DNA of 64,000 bases from Diatrype stigma (GCA_022225965.2 JAKJXP020000044.1:62001-126000); one strand, 5' to 3'; counted from the first letter of the stretch, positions 1 to 13,199 are shown. Notes: a model not told the origin generated them from the letters alone. Numbers and translations: made by a program.

Positions 1-1431
1 CGCTTTCCATATATCCATCCTCGACCGTTGATATGTCTATCTGTTTCATGTAACTACAAGCAAACAGGGCGTAGATTGCACCTGACCATGTCGATCTCTT
101 ATTCTTGCAACCCAGACTCGAAAAGTGTTATGGTTGTGCCTTATAACATGCCTACTTGTAAGTACATACTATGCCTTTTTAAGTGCCAATTACTCAAAAG
201 CATTACGTTAGGTACTTACATGTAGGTAGGCAATACACTGTACGTGCTAACTACAGGCGCTTGAAACAAGAGGGAAGGTTCGATTAGAGTTTAGATTGAT
301 CAACAACGGATTAGATTGCATTTATGGGGTTGCCGGGTATGTAGGTACTGTATGCTGTATGGAGACGTTTTGCATGATATACAATAAGCTATATTGAATA
401 ACACCGATGTCATCAACGCTCAAAACGAATAGATAGCGTTACTGCGGCTTTGTCTAAGGAAACGTTTCATTGTGAATGGGGAAAGAAAGCCATGCGGCTT
501 TGCATGTAGCGGAAGAATAGCCCTCAAAAGCTGCATAACAGGATTTGAAACAGCTAGTTCAAATATATGGTATAAGTACATAGTCTGATACCAGTAGCAG
601 CAGTAGGTACCTGCCGTTCGGCAAGAGCTCTCTTGGCGTGGCCAAGTTGCAACTCATCTCTCAGCACCTGCAGCTACACAAGTGCAAGGGACACCCGGAG
701 AGTTCCAGGTCGACGGCCAAGCAGCCCAAGGACAGCCCATTACAGGAGAATGCGTCGAGGTACCTGCAATCTCGTATCCCATACCTAGCGAGTTTAGGTA
801 ACGGCATCGGCTCAATTTCTTACTCCCAGTCCCCTTCTTGCCAAGTCTACCGACTACATACATATCTATCTCGAAAAATCTATCTCGAAAAAATAACATC
901 AAAACAGATTGCGGCTGGCCAGAGAATGTTAACAGCAACGACACAGCAATAATAACAAAGACATTCTACGACAATATCGTGAACCATCCCGGGTTGAATG
1001 GCGTGACGCTAGTCTCTCCCAAACAGCCCAAACTGCAGGTGGTTATTCGAGAGTCCCGTACATGCATAGTACATACACACACTCTACACACCTACTCCTA
1101 CCGCTGTACCAGGGGAAGAATGCTTTGATTTTTATTTTGTTATGCCAATTTTGTGACGAATTGGACTTCTTTCTCTTTCTGTAATAGTATAGCCCTGTTG
1201 ATGGAGTCGCCCTGAAGCTGCCGCTGCTCCGCCATCTCTTGTCGCTCCACTTTATTTCCCTTCTGTCACGAACTGCCCTTCGCGAAAAGGGTCGACATTC
1301 CTTCTTTTCCCACCCTCTGATACACCACGCCCCTCTATCGAGTCGATCGTGCGCATTTGTCGGCACAAAGCTGCTGACACCACACCTACCGAATGTTGCC
1401 CTCATACTCTTCTTCGGCCGGGTCCAAGATA
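1..1431. other. Intergenic, upstream of the ANP1-like gene
   Basis: I see no supportable gene here. Open frames are short, overlap on both strands and lack recognisable domains or splice structure. The stretch is moderately AT-rich with scattered TACCT/AGGTA motifs, a motif common in intergenic DNA throughout this window. The last few hundred bases are pyrimidine-rich and probably hold the promoter and 5' UTR of the gene that starts at 1432. Confidence 0.6.
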
Positions 1432-3152
1432 ATGGCCCGGCACCATCAACCGTCGTCCCCTGGGTTCTCCAATGGACACCCAAGGGGGAATACGTTTGAT
1501 ATCTCCCCTCACAGGTTAATATCCTCATTTCTACCATCCTAGGCCTCACTTCCTCTAACAATGGTGACCCTCGATCAGGTTCCAACCCCGTGCTTCGACA
1601 CCCGCATCTCGGCGAAGAAAGAACTTCCTCACAAGACTGGGAATAGTCGCTGCCGTCTCGGCGCTGTTTGGCCTTTTCGTCTGGCCTGGCAGAGCTACAA
1701 TAACCTCGATATTCTCGTTCGGTCTCGTGAATATAGAAGAAGAAGATCCAATGAATACCGTGCGATACTACGATCTATCGAATGTCGAGGGTACTGCGCG
1801 CGGCTGGGAAAGAGAGGAACGCATTCTGGTTTGCGTGCCGCTGCGAGATGCCGAACAACATATGCCTATGATGTTCTCCCACTTTCGCAACTTCACCTAT
1901 CCGCATCACCTCATCGACCTCGCCTTCCTAGTCTCCGATTCGAAGGATAGAACGCTGGAGGTGCTCATCCACAATTTGGAGGAACTGCAGGCCCATGAAG
2001 ACCCCAAGCAACCTTATGGCGAGATTTCCATCATCGAGAAAGACTTCGGTCAACAAGTCAACCAGGATGTCGAGAGTCGGCACGGCTTTGCTGCGCAGGC
2101 TGGCAGAAGAAAGCTGATGGCCCAGGCAAGAAATTGGTTGTTGAGTGCTGCTCTTCGGCCTTATCATTCGTGGGTTTATTGGAGAGACGTTGATGTTGAG
2201 ACCGCGCCTTTCACCATCCTCGAGGATCTGATGCGCCATAATAAGGATGTCATCGTTCCCAGTAAGCTTCACTTCAATTGCGCCCGGAGGAAGTCTCTTG
2301 TTGGTTGGTGATTAACGCTATTATAGATGTTTGGCGGCCGCTTCCCGACTGGCTCGGCGGCGAACAACCGTACGATCTGAACTCGTGGCAAGAATCCGAA
2401 ACAGCATTGGCCCTTGCTGACACGCTTGACGAAGATGCCGTCATCGTTGAAGGCTATGCCGAGTACGCGACCTGGCGACCTCATCTAGCTTACCTACGCG
2501 ATCCTTACGGTGACCCTGATATGGAAATGGAAATCGATGGAGTCGGTGGAGTTAGCATTCTTGCCAAGGCGAGAGTGTTCAGGTCCGGTGTCCACTTTCC
2601 AGCATTCAGTTTCGAGAAGCATGCTGAGACTGAGGGCTTCGGCAAGGTAAATACTGTTAAGTCTTGTCTTAGGAGCCTCGCTAACCAGTTGTAGATGGCA
2701 AAACGTATGCAGTTTTCTGTGGTCGGATTACCGCACTACACAATCTGGCACTTATACGAACCTAGCGTAGATGACATACGCCACATGGAGGCAAGTATCT
2801 CTATATCTATGTACTGGCGTAGCTCAAGGTCATGACTAACACCTGCTTGTAGGAAATGGAGCAAGAAAGACTTGCCAAAGAGGCCGAAGAGCGGGAGAAA
2901 GCCGAGCGGGAGAAGAAGATCAAAGACGCATTTGATGATACTAACACGCAGTGGGCGAAGGATAAATCGGAAATGCAAGACATCGCGAAAGAAGCGAACA
3001 AAGCTGCCCAGGACTCGAAGGCCCCCAATGCCGATTCGAAGGTTTCCAATGCCGACTCTCAGGATGCATCTTCCAAGGAGAAGTCTAACGTGGCTAACGT
3101 GGCAAACGCGGCTCCCAAGGATGCTAAGCAACAGGGTCTAGCTGATGCTTAG
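1432..3152 (+). CDS. anp1: ANP1-family subunit of the Golgi mannan polymerase complex (GT62)
   Basis: Type II Golgi membrane protein of the Anp1/Mnn9/Van1 family, which extends the alpha-1,6-mannose backbone of N-glycans. My model has five exons: 1432-1514, 1579-2261, 2327-2646, 2695-2790 and 2853-3152, giving 493 residues. A basic stretch near residues 39-43 precedes a hydrophobic anchor at about 48-63. The donor-sugar DxD motif is D231-V-D233 in the context YWRDVDVET. The C-terminus is a charged coiled coil (Glu/Lys/Arg-rich) followed by an Ala/Ser/Lys tail, as in Anp1 rather than Mnn9. The start at 1432 was chosen because splicing with branch point CTAAC at 1555-1559 joins it in frame to the anchor; the ATG at 1561 is in another frame. 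Intron 4 begins GCAAGT, a GC-AG intron. The GTTAAT donor of intron 1 is weak, so exon 1 is the least certain part. Confidence 0.88.
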
Positions 3153-4735
3153 ATTAACCATCAGCTTGGCATTCCCGAATCAAAAATATACAATCCAACA
3201 TATGGAGTTCAGGAGTTCTTTCCGACGTCAGCTAGCCTCCCTACGTGTGTGATGGCTACTCTAGAAGCAAGAGGGAATCAAGCACATTGCGAAGGCAGGA
3301 GCGGTTTGCGGTTTGCGGTGAAACGTGTACAGTATTTGACCGAGGTCATGGTCGGGTGTTCATGAGCATTGGCGTTTAGGGCAGAGTTGATGTATGGCTA
3401 CTCTCTGGAGCATGAGATTCATCAGTGAGCGTCGGGGTAACAGGAATGCGTACATGCGATGCGCTAGTGCATACACAAACAACCAAGTCATTGTATAGAC
3501 CGGGACGTTCTATGGCTACAAGGGCAGTAGAGAGAATACAACATTACGTATGCTACGACATCGATGCATTATTGTCTACGTAGCTTAAAAGGGGCATATG
3601 CTACCTATTCATGTGAAAAGGGAGGAAGGGAAACGGGCAACAAGGGGAGACACGGCAAAGAACAATTCGGTAAGTACTAACTTGAAGTTATCAGTTATGT
3701 AGTTGGTCATGATACCTATATTCATGTAACTTAGATACTTATATTGTAGGTGTATGGCTGGTGTCAAGTGTGGTTTAACCAGACCTGGTATATCTGGTGA
3801 AAAGGGGGAGCCTAGGTACGTGTCTACCTACTTACCTATGGAAGTACACATACATACCTGGGGACCTTTGAACATATGGACATTGGTTACACTTATACAA
3901 AGATATAGAATTGCATGTGAGAAGTGAAGCCACCTGGCCAGAGTCAGCTTGATGCGATGATCGCCATTGTCAGATCAGAACTGATAATGACGGGACCTTC
4001 ACTGCCTGTCTGCCCGAGGTTCTCCTAAATGGGCAAAACCGTCGGTGTGTTGAACTCCGATTCATCCGATTGACTAACGAAATGTCAGTCGAGGACCTCG
4101 TCTAGGTAGAGCTTGTATCATACCTAAGTAGGTACAATACAGCCCCGGGAAATGCCTTACAGCAGGTAACTAACCAACTGGGGCCTTAGGCACTTCAGCA
4201 CTTCAGGTGGCGCTAAGACGTAACTACAGGCTAGACTAACCCAGCAAGTGGAGGAGGAGAATTGGTGGAGCAGGGAATTAATTAAGTAATTTGGCCCCAT
4301 CAAAGATTTGGCCATGAAGCTTGGGGATGGACATCAACGTCCAGCTGTTCACTATTCGGTACTCCATAATACGAATACAGCATTCTAGGTCTCTTTAATG
4401 TTTACTACTCTTTGAGAGAACCCCATGCTATTCGGAACTTCACATTTAGGTTACTGCCGGGTGTTTAGATATTCCAATCCAGGTTCATAGACACTGTATT
4501 CTTTTCCCCAGTTCTATCTCCCGAGTCTAAATTTCGAGTTCGCCGCCCCTAAGGCTTAAGGTTGCTTGCTTTCTAATCCGAGCCCCGTCGATTACCCAAG
4601 AGCGACCGCCGTCTTTTCAGCCTCGAGTCAACACCGAAAAGTTGCCGAGCGCAAATTCCGTTGAGCATCCCTTCCCCGAAGAACCAACCCGATTCTACGC
4701 CGGTTTGAATGAGCCCGCCGTAGGAGGCGCCGAGA
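3153..4735. other. Intergenic between the ANP1-like and GEA-like genes
   Basis: No coding sequence is supportable. The region should contain the 3' UTR of the upstream gene and the promoter and 5' UTR of the ArfGEF gene. Repeated short TACCTA/TAGGTA runs occur at about 3780-3860 and 4100-4190. No tRNA or transposon signature was seen. Confidence 0.55.
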
Positions 4736-7700
4736 ATGAGTCGCGATGCGTTATCCCACACGGAGATCGATACCACTATTGCGAATGGCCGGGCTTCTAC
4801 GGAATCGCATCTCCCACAACCCAGCGCGTCGTTGCCATCGGCGCCCAACCCCGCCATGAGCGCGGATCCTCAGGCGAATGCGCAGTATCGAAGCAGGCCG
4901 GTCACCGTGGCGGTCGACCCGGTCGCGCTGGTCATCTCGGAGTGCATATCCGTTACGTCGGTTATGCGGAAACATGCCCGATGGGCGCATTCATCCGTGT
5001 CCTCCATACTCGGCGGCAGCCCGACTTCGGTTCAGCTAGGGCCATCCAACCCGCTTTTGCGCCCAAGAAGTAAGGGGTCCTCGACAAACCTGGGAGTCGA
5101 TGGTGCCCTCGACGTCGGAGTCGCCAACAGGTGGGGGCTACGAGGGCAGAAGGGAAAGAGCATGGCTGATAATCCTCTGATGGCTGGATTTGGGCGTCTC
5201 CGCCATGATCTCTCTAGTTGCAAAGGTGGGTGCGAGTCTCATGCAAGATGTGTAGCTGTTCTATCCGGGGGTCTGTACGGAGCATATCGACTAACATATG
5301 TGCATGATCAGATATTCACGAATTCGATGCGCCAGCCTTACTCGCCCCATTCCTCCAAGTTATTCAGGCTTCTTCTACGTCCGCGCCGATCACGATTCTC
5401 GCCCTCAAAGCCATCCGGAAGTTTCTGTCGTACGGATTCATCTGTCCCGAATCCCCACGCTTCCCGCTAGCTATGCAATCCTTGTCCACGGCGATTACCC
5501 ACTGTCGATTTGAGGCCAGTGATTCTGCGCAGGACGAGGTCGTCTTGTTGATGATTCTGCATCTCATGGAGGATATGCTCTCCGGCCCTGGAGGCTCTCT
5601 CCTTAGCGACGAGAGTGTATGCGAGATGATGGAATGCGGCCTGACTATGTGCTGTCAGTCGAGACTCTCCGAGCTCCTGAGACGGACAGCAGAGGCCGCC
5701 ATGGTCCGCATGTGCCAGATCATTTTTGAGCATTTGAAGCATCTGGAGGTCGAAGCTGGCGACGATATAGAGGCACTTGACTTCCAGACCAACGGAGACG
5801 AGCCCCTGAAGATGGCCCCATCCACGAATGGCAATGATGTAATAGCTTCGTCGGATGCGCCCCCACAGACCGATACAGCACGGTCTTCGTCCTCTGAGCC
5901 TGGGAAAGTAAGCGACGAGGCTACACCAACTCCCACTATACAGGTAGAGGGCGCAGAAGAGACGGCGGCTTCCGAAGCATCGGAGTCACTAGACATCAAG
6001 CCATATTCGCTACCTAGTATAAAGGAGCTCTTCCGAGTCCTGGTGGACCTATTAGATCCTTACGATAAACAACAGGGGGATACTATGCGGGTAATGGCAT
6101 TGCGAATTATTCACGTTGCCCTAGAAGTTGCAGGTCCATCTATAGCGAGACATCCGTCTCTAGCTGTTGTTGCTGAGGATCGGCTGTGTCGCCATCTCTT
6201 CCAGCTTGTCCGCTCTGACAATATGGCTATCCTTCAAGAGGCGCTCATCGTTGCGGGGACGCTACTGGAGACCTGCAGAGGTGTACTGAAACTTCAACAG
6301 GAGCTATTCCTCTCCTACCTCGTCACGTGTCTTCACCCCCCAGTAGAGATTCCCCGAGAGCTCGGGATTGATCCGTTCCTATACGAGGGCATCCCGCAAA
6401 TGCCAAGCTCAGCGAAGCCCCCGCCATCACAGCCTAGCAGTGGCAGGGCGACACCCGTACCGCTCAAGGATCGTCAGAAGCTTGGTATGGAGGGCGGTGC
6501 TAGGAAACCAGACGCACGTCAAGCCATGGTAGAGAGTGTCGGTGCTCTTGCTCGAATGCCCACCTTTCTTGTTGAGCTGTTCGTCAACTATGATTGCGAT
6601 GTAAATCGTGGCGACTTGTGCCAAGACATGATTGGCCTTCTGTCCCGAAACGCCTTGCCGGACTCCGCTACATGGAGCACAACCAGCGTTCCGCCACTGT
6701 GCCTCGATGCCCTACTCGGTTATGTCCAGTTTATATTCGATCGGCTCGAGGAAGAGCCTGTAGCCGACGGCCACCCAGACACAGCCAGGCTAAGAGAGCA
6801 GAGGCAAAAGAAGAAAACAATCATCAAAGGCGCTAGCAAGTTCAACGAAAAGCCGAAAGAAGGACTCGCATATCTGAAGGAACAAGGCATCATCGAGGAC
6901 AACCCTGCTTCTGTAGCTAAGTTCCTGAAAGGAGCTTCTCGGATCTCCAAAAAGGTGCTCGGAGACTTCATTTCCAAGAAGGGTAATGAGGAGTATCTGG
7001 ATGCTTTTATAGAACTCTTTGATTTCCGGGAGAAGCGTATCGACGAAGCCCTTCGGCTGCTCCTAGAGAGCTTCCGTCTTCCTGGCGAATCAGCACTGAT
7101 TGAGCGGATCATACTGTGTTTCTCCAAGAAGTACTTCAACTCGACACAGCAAGACGTAGCAGACGAGGATGCGGTGTACGTTCTAACCTACGCCACCATC
7201 ATGCTGAACACGGACCAGCATAACCCTAAGTTCAAGGGCCAGAAGCGCATGGCAATTGAGGACTTTGCCCGGAACCTTAGAGGGGTGAATGGCGGTAAGG
7301 ACTTTGCCCCCGAATTTCTCGCGGCTATCTTCGACGCTATCAAGTCGAACGAGATCATCCTTCCAGACGAGCATGACAACAAGCATGCTTTCGACTACGC
7401 TTGGCGGGAACTTCTACAGAAGACCGAGTCCGCAGGCCCTCTAGAACCTTGCAACACGAACATCTATGATGCCGACTTGTTCGCAGGGACGTGGCAACCC
7501 ATCATCTCGACTCTGTCCTATGTCTTCATGTCGGCAACAGATGACGCTGTTTTCAGCCGAGTCGTTGCCGGTTTCGACCAGTGTGCTCGGATCGCTTCGA
7601 GATACGGAAATGCAGAAGCCCTAGACCGCATCATTAGAAACCTCAGCTTCATGTCGACCTTGGAACCGGATTCGAACACCGCACTCAACACGGAAGTCAA

Positions 7701-10117
7701 GCAGTCCGACGGCAGCGCCGTCATGGTCAGCGAACTCGCCGTTAAGCTCGGCAGTGATCTCAAGGGCCAGCTCGCGACGCTTGTTCTGTTTAGCGTAGTG
7801 AAGGGGAGTGAACACATCGTTCGGGATGGTTGGAGACATGTGAGTGCTACAGCTCTTTTTCGTTGGTACATGCTAATTCACATCCTAGATAATACGCATA
7901 TGGCTCAATCTCTTTGTCAACTCCTTGATGCCTTCATTCTTCAGCAGCGAACTAGATCCGGACTTTTTCGGTGGGGGGGTTCCTCAAGCGTTCAACGACT
8001 TCGCCAAACGGCTGAAGCTGCCTAAAATACCCCTTCAGGGAGCTCCTGTCATAGATCGGGCCGCCCGACCCGTTGATACTGGATTCATTGCATCACTGTC
8101 TTCGTACATATCAAGCTATGCAGCTGATGAACCCCCAGAACCTTCCAAGGAAGAGGAGGACAGCGCTTTGAGTACTCGAGACTGCGTCATGACCTGTAAT
8201 CTGGGTGATGTGTTTGCGCATATGTCGTAAGTTTCCCCGAGTGTCTTGGAGTATTCTGTGTCTAACTATTTAGCAGTACTCTTCCAGTCGATTCCATCCT
8301 ATCTCTAATCACAGCATTGTTAGACGAGTTGCCCGACGATGAAAGTGCTGATGAACCATCGATCACGGTGAAGTCGGACAGTGTTCCTTCTTCGCCATCC
8401 AACGGAGCCGAGCCACGGCCGAGAAAGCCGGTCTACGATCCAAAGGTCGTGTACGTCCTCGAGTTGTGCACCGTCCTTGCGTTGAGGGATGCCGAAACAG
8501 TGGAACGACTTGGCAAGAAGGTCGCAGATACTCTACAGAGTATTTTGCGTGAACCAGCTCGACACCACTCCTCCCTTGTTTCTCGAGCTGCTTTTTACCA
8601 GTTCAATATCTTGAAGGCAAGCTATGTAAGTCGACGACTCGTCCACTATGCTTCAGAGGTGAGCGCTAACAGATTAGGAACACGACTTCGTGCGGGCGCC
8701 CGTCCTGTTACACACGATTTCCACTTTCCCGAAGGACATTCTTATGAGGACGTCACAGCTGGTGTTACAAGGGCTGAAGGTCTGTATCGACCGACCTGGT
8801 CCGCTCCGCAGCGAAATTATGACATCGCCAGATTTCTGGGTGATCCTGCGCACGCTCAGCGGGTATCCGAATTCGTCACCCGTTGTTTTTGAGATCTTAG
8901 AAGGTGGTGTATCGGGGTCGCCATCAGCGATCATCGCAGACAACTACGAAGCCGCCATCGCTTTGCTCAATGACTTCGCTGCTGCCGCTAAGGACGGTAT
9001 ACCCTCTGAGCACAAGACCGACAGGAGACAGAAGAATACTCGGCCGCAGAAGAAGGATGCTGCAAGGTACGTTCTTGACAATAGGATATACACTAAACAA
9101 AGCTGACTCCTTCATAGTGACAATGCTTCTATCTCGCGTGGCATCAAGGCTGTCAACCTCATCTCGAGCATGACGGCACGCATCCCTCACTTGATGAACC
9201 AGTCTCACCTCGAGAGCAAGGAAGGTATGTACACGAATTAGCCCTCTTCATTCATTCACTACTACAGGCGTGCTAATGCCTTCCTTCGCAGCGTGGTCAG
9301 CGTACTGGCTGCCAATATTCCAGGCCCTCGCGACGCAGTGCACCAACCCGTGCCGCGAGGTGCGCCACCTGGCCTTTTCGTCGCTGCAGCGGTCCCTGCT
9401 GTCACCCGAGCTGACGTGCAGCGACCACGAGGAATGGACGGCCATCTTCGGTGAGGTGCTGTTCCCGCTGATCCTCAAGCTGCTCAAGCCCGAGGTCTTC
9501 TCCTCGGACCGCGACGGCATGAGCGAGACACGCGTCCAGGCCGCCTCGCTGCTCTGTAAGGTCTTCCTGCAGTACCTCGTCCTCCTCTCCAAGTGGGACG
9601 GCATGCTCGACCTCTGGCTCCAGATCATCGACATTATGGACAGGCTCATGAACAGTGGGCAGGGCGACAGCTTGGTAAGTGATCCTAACCCCTAACCCCT
9701 GGTCCCTGACCATTATACCCCCTATCAATGCGAGAAGATGAAATCTCTACACGCACAGCCAGCAAGGTGATGTAAGAACAGTCTCCCTTACTCTTACTAA
9801 CCGAATTCGTTATATAGGAGGAAGCTGTCCCAGAAAACCTCAAGAACGTCCTGCTGTTCATGTCCAGCAGCGGGTACCTCGTCCCACCGAGCAAGGATCC
9901 CGAGCAGGAGAAGCTCTGGGTCGAGACCTGGAAGCGCATCGACCGCTTCCTCCCGGACCTGCGCAATGATCTGCAGCTCGAGGAGCCATCGCCCGCGGCT
10001 GAGGCGACGGTTCCAGCAGAGGGAAGAGAGGAGAAGAAGGGGGGAGAGGGTGAGAATGAGAAGGTGCCGGCAACCGACGATGCGGCCGCTGCTGCGGCTG
10101 CCGACTCGGGAGAATGA
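4736..10117 (+). CDS. GEA/GBF1-type Sec7-domain Arf guanine-nucleotide exchange factor
   Basis: Large ArfGEF that activates Arf1 for COPI vesicle formation at the early Golgi. Eight exons fit: 4736-5225, 5312-7839, 7889-8226, 8277-8625, 8678-9066, 9118-9224, 9292-9674 and 9818-10117, giving 1627 residues, in the range of GBF1/Gea proteins. The HUS box reads NYDCD at about residue 589. The Sec7 domain spans roughly 670-850. It carries the FRLPGE motif with catalytic Glu756, then MLNTDQHN near 796. HDS-type helical repeats follow, and the tail is rich in Glu and Ala. Residues 790-791, homologous to the brefeldin-A-sensitivity pair, read Tyr-Ala. The exon 4 acceptor is a TAGCAG tandem (8274 or 8277), both in frame. 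Intron 7 (9675-9817) holds a short CCTAACCCC run. The gene lies in tandem with the ANP1-like gene, another Golgi function. Confidence 0.93.
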
Positions 10118-11708
10118 GGAAGCGGAGAAGAGGGGAAGACGGGGAGAGGACAGAAAGCGGATGTCCTGCCATGTGTGTACGACAGACAGACAGACATGAA
10201 CAGGGTATAGTAATGAATTCAGGCCTCGGTTCATTAGATCATATATTCTCTTTGCCCTTTTCCCATTCTCAACGGCGACCTTTGCTTTCTTTGCGAGTTG
10301 TTGGGCGATACGGTAGCGGGTGCATGGGGCGCATTTTATCTTTCCTTTAACCAAAACAAGCGAGCTAGAAAGAGAAACACGCAACAGAAACGAATATGGC
10401 GGTTGGAAGCGTGAGTGTGGCACGTTTCGTGTGATGTGGGAGGGGTTTTACTTAACCCGCCCAAGCAAAGGGAGTTGAAGACGGTAGGTAAGTACTTATT
10501 TGAGTATCACATAAGTTTACAGTTTATGATGTCTATAGATTGTTTGTATCTAATCTCATATAGAGCTACGAGGGAAGTTTCGAGGGGAAACGAGAGAAAA
10601 GGGAAGCAAAAGGTGGTTGGTTGTATAATAATAGAAAATGAATGAGCGGGACGTAATTATATATGGTATGGTATTGGGAGATCAATTCTCGACTTGCATT
10701 TCTTACTTGCAACCGCTGCACGAAAAACCGCCTGTCATCATGTAGAATACCCGTTTTGCATACCGGGTTGGGTTGTACTTGATTGGTAGAGTGGTGGCCT
10801 CGTTGCCCCTGGATTATTACGATTATCTATATCCTAGGGTACTACTATATTGGATGTTTGTAGATGAAGTGAGGTGCTCCTTTTGTCTATATTCTCCGTC
10901 GGTGATTTTCATCTTACATCTGATCCCCCTCGAGTGGGCAAAAATGCAGTAAAATTGAGCCTCAAATCCCGTTCTGCAGAACCAATAAAGTGGTAATAAT
11001 GCAGTCGCAGCCCCTATAAAGACGTTAGCGAGCTGTCAGACTTTGCTCGATCTTGATATAACTGACCCTATAGGACTTGGGATTATAGGTTGCCCAAATG
11101 GCCATTGTCTACGTAGTTGCTTCCTCGTGTTGGGACTTGAAGCCCACGAATGATTCATTGTTCGGCTACACAACAATGAATGCCTTCATAAAGGTATAAT
11201 TAACGAGGCATATACACTCTCTCCAAAGGTCTATTCTTCCGGCGAGTAATATCAAAGGTTATCCTACCACAGTTTCCGCTCAGTGGCAGGAAAGCATCAT
11301 ATCAAAGTAATGGAGCCAAATATCTATCAAGCGCACTTATAAAACGTATTACCTCGCATTATGAGGTCATATGTACTGGTCGACGACATTGATTTACATA
11401 TTCATTAATGCTGGAGACGAAATAGTTCTACGGTCCATTCCAAGGTTCCTTCCAAGGTTTGGATTGCATGGGAGAGTAGATAACGTAGGAAGGTGCTTCC
11501 GGCAGAACACAGAGGAAACAACGACTGGTGGTGCAGGTGATTACCTGCATTGAGATTATGGATACCTTGAGAAACGGAACGGACGGTTGATTCAGGACTC
11601 CGTTTAGCCACTCTTCCACCTTCTACTATTTCCAAACTTTGGTGCTTAAAACCATCAGCATCCCTTCTCTCTCCACATCCTCACACCCCTGCATTGCTGG
11701 CTGTCGAG
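10118..11708. other. Intergenic between the ArfGEF and the RING gene
   Basis: Nothing coding is supportable; all open frames are short and without domains. The first few hundred bases are probably the ArfGEF 3' UTR. The rest is AT-rich ordinary intergenic sequence leading to the promoter of the RING gene. Confidence 0.55.
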
Positions 11709-13199
11709 ATGGAGCACATTCTACGATGTAACTCTTTGAAATGCCGCAAGGAGCTTTCCGACCGAGCTCTGGTGACAACTTGCAGGCAAGAATCAGTTTC
11801 AGACTTGCCATTTGGGGGCTATGTATGGATCGACACTAACTGGTACATGTCTATTCAGTCATATATTCTGCACTGAGTGCGCAACTCAGTACGGCCTTAT
11901 TGGTCAGAGACACCAACATCGCAACTCTTGCCCGGCATGCGGCACACATCTGACCAATCCCGACGACGCTGTCATCACCAACCTCAACCCAAGCGAGGAT
12001 TACAAGACGAGCGTCCTAAGCGGCCTTAGTCCGAACGTCATCATCGAGTGCACAAGTAGAGCGTTGAGTTTCTGGGCCTACCAGGCTACCCAGGAGATGT
12101 CAGTACCGATGATGTGTGGCCGACATAGTATTCCACATGTTGACCGTCTATAGCGTATACAAAGAGTCGGGGCTCAGGAAACTGTCCGAAAAATACTCGA
12201 GTCTGAGCGTCTACTTGGACAAGGTCATCAATGAAGCCAACGCCGAAGTCACGAATTTGCAAAATGAGCTTGCTAGTAGGTCCTGATATGTTCGTTACGG
12301 AAGCATTGTGCTAATTAATAATCAACATGCACGAAATCGGATCATGGTGACTTGCGTAAGAAACACGACGAACTTACCCAAGCATTCAAAGACAAGAACA
12401 GAAAGCTTTTGCAAACTCAAGAGTTATACGATAAGCTTAAACGAAAGGCAATGTTCGGTCAATTACAAGGCGCGGCTGAAGATGCCATTGATTCAACTCT
12501 ACACGCAGCTTCCGGCGGAATGAACAGCTTCATAGACAACAGTCAAAACCACGCCCCATACCCCGAATCCGGCGAGCCATATAGTCAACTCCACAGCACC
12601 CTACATGAACAGTCACGAGCAAGCGGAAGTTATCAGCCTTCGGGCACGAGTCAAGGACAAGGAGGCGCATGGTTCAGGACGATTGGTGCTCAATGTATGT
12701 TATTTCCTAGTGTGTTTGATTACTAAGGAGTGTTGTCTAATCTGTCCCAGCTGATATCCCCATCACCCCTTCGACACATCGTCAACGAGTTGGTGATTCC
12801 ACAAATGTTGGATTATCAACTGTGCCAGGCCTTGTTCAGGGGACACCCAGGCATTTGCGAAATAATATGAATGGCATGAACATAGGCACACCACTCCGTG
12901 ATGGTTCATCGAGTAGTCTGAGAACCTCAGCAAGGTTCCCGGCGGTTGGCTTAAGCTCAGGCGCAAAAGTCAGCCAAGGGGGGAGTTTCAATGGATTTGG
13001 CGTCCCTGAAAGCAAACCGCGTGGTACGTCAATGCATCAACACTGATCAAACCAGCCCCTTAACAACTGTAGTCACCTGACGATATTTACAGCAGCTCAC
13101 CGACCTGGTCCAGGGATACCTGCCTTGAACCAAAGGCCTTCTGCACACCAACCTGAGTCTGTTCTCGGTGGTATGCGCAACGGATCCTCAGGCACCTGA
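11709..13199 (+). CDS. HEI10/CCNB1IP1-like RING E3 ligase (meiotic crossover control)
   Basis: RING-coiled-coil protein of the HEI10/Zip3 group, which marks crossover sites on the synaptonemal complex. Proposed exons are 11709-11785, 11859-12098, 12154-12275, 12341-12694, 12751-13023 and 13093-13199, giving 390 residues. The RING ligands are C7, C12, C25, H27, C30, C33, C50 and C53. A coiled coil follows (KKHDELTQAF... and QTQELYDKLKRKAM), then a Ser/Gly/Pro-rich tail. Intron 1 starts GCAAGA; using this GC donor is the only way I find to keep the C-x-H-x2-C part of the RING intact. Intron 3 (12276-12340) should end in AG but reads CGG, and no AG between the branch point (about 12311) and the conserved LRKKHDEL segment is in frame. 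The final intron has a tandem CAGCAG acceptor. Either intron 3 is spliced non-canonically or the allele is damaged. Confidence 0.72.

Noticed and set aside
9678..9702. CCTAACCCC repeats resembling telomere sequence
   Set aside because: Only about two imperfect units inside an ArfGEF intron; no array, so not an interstitial telomere.
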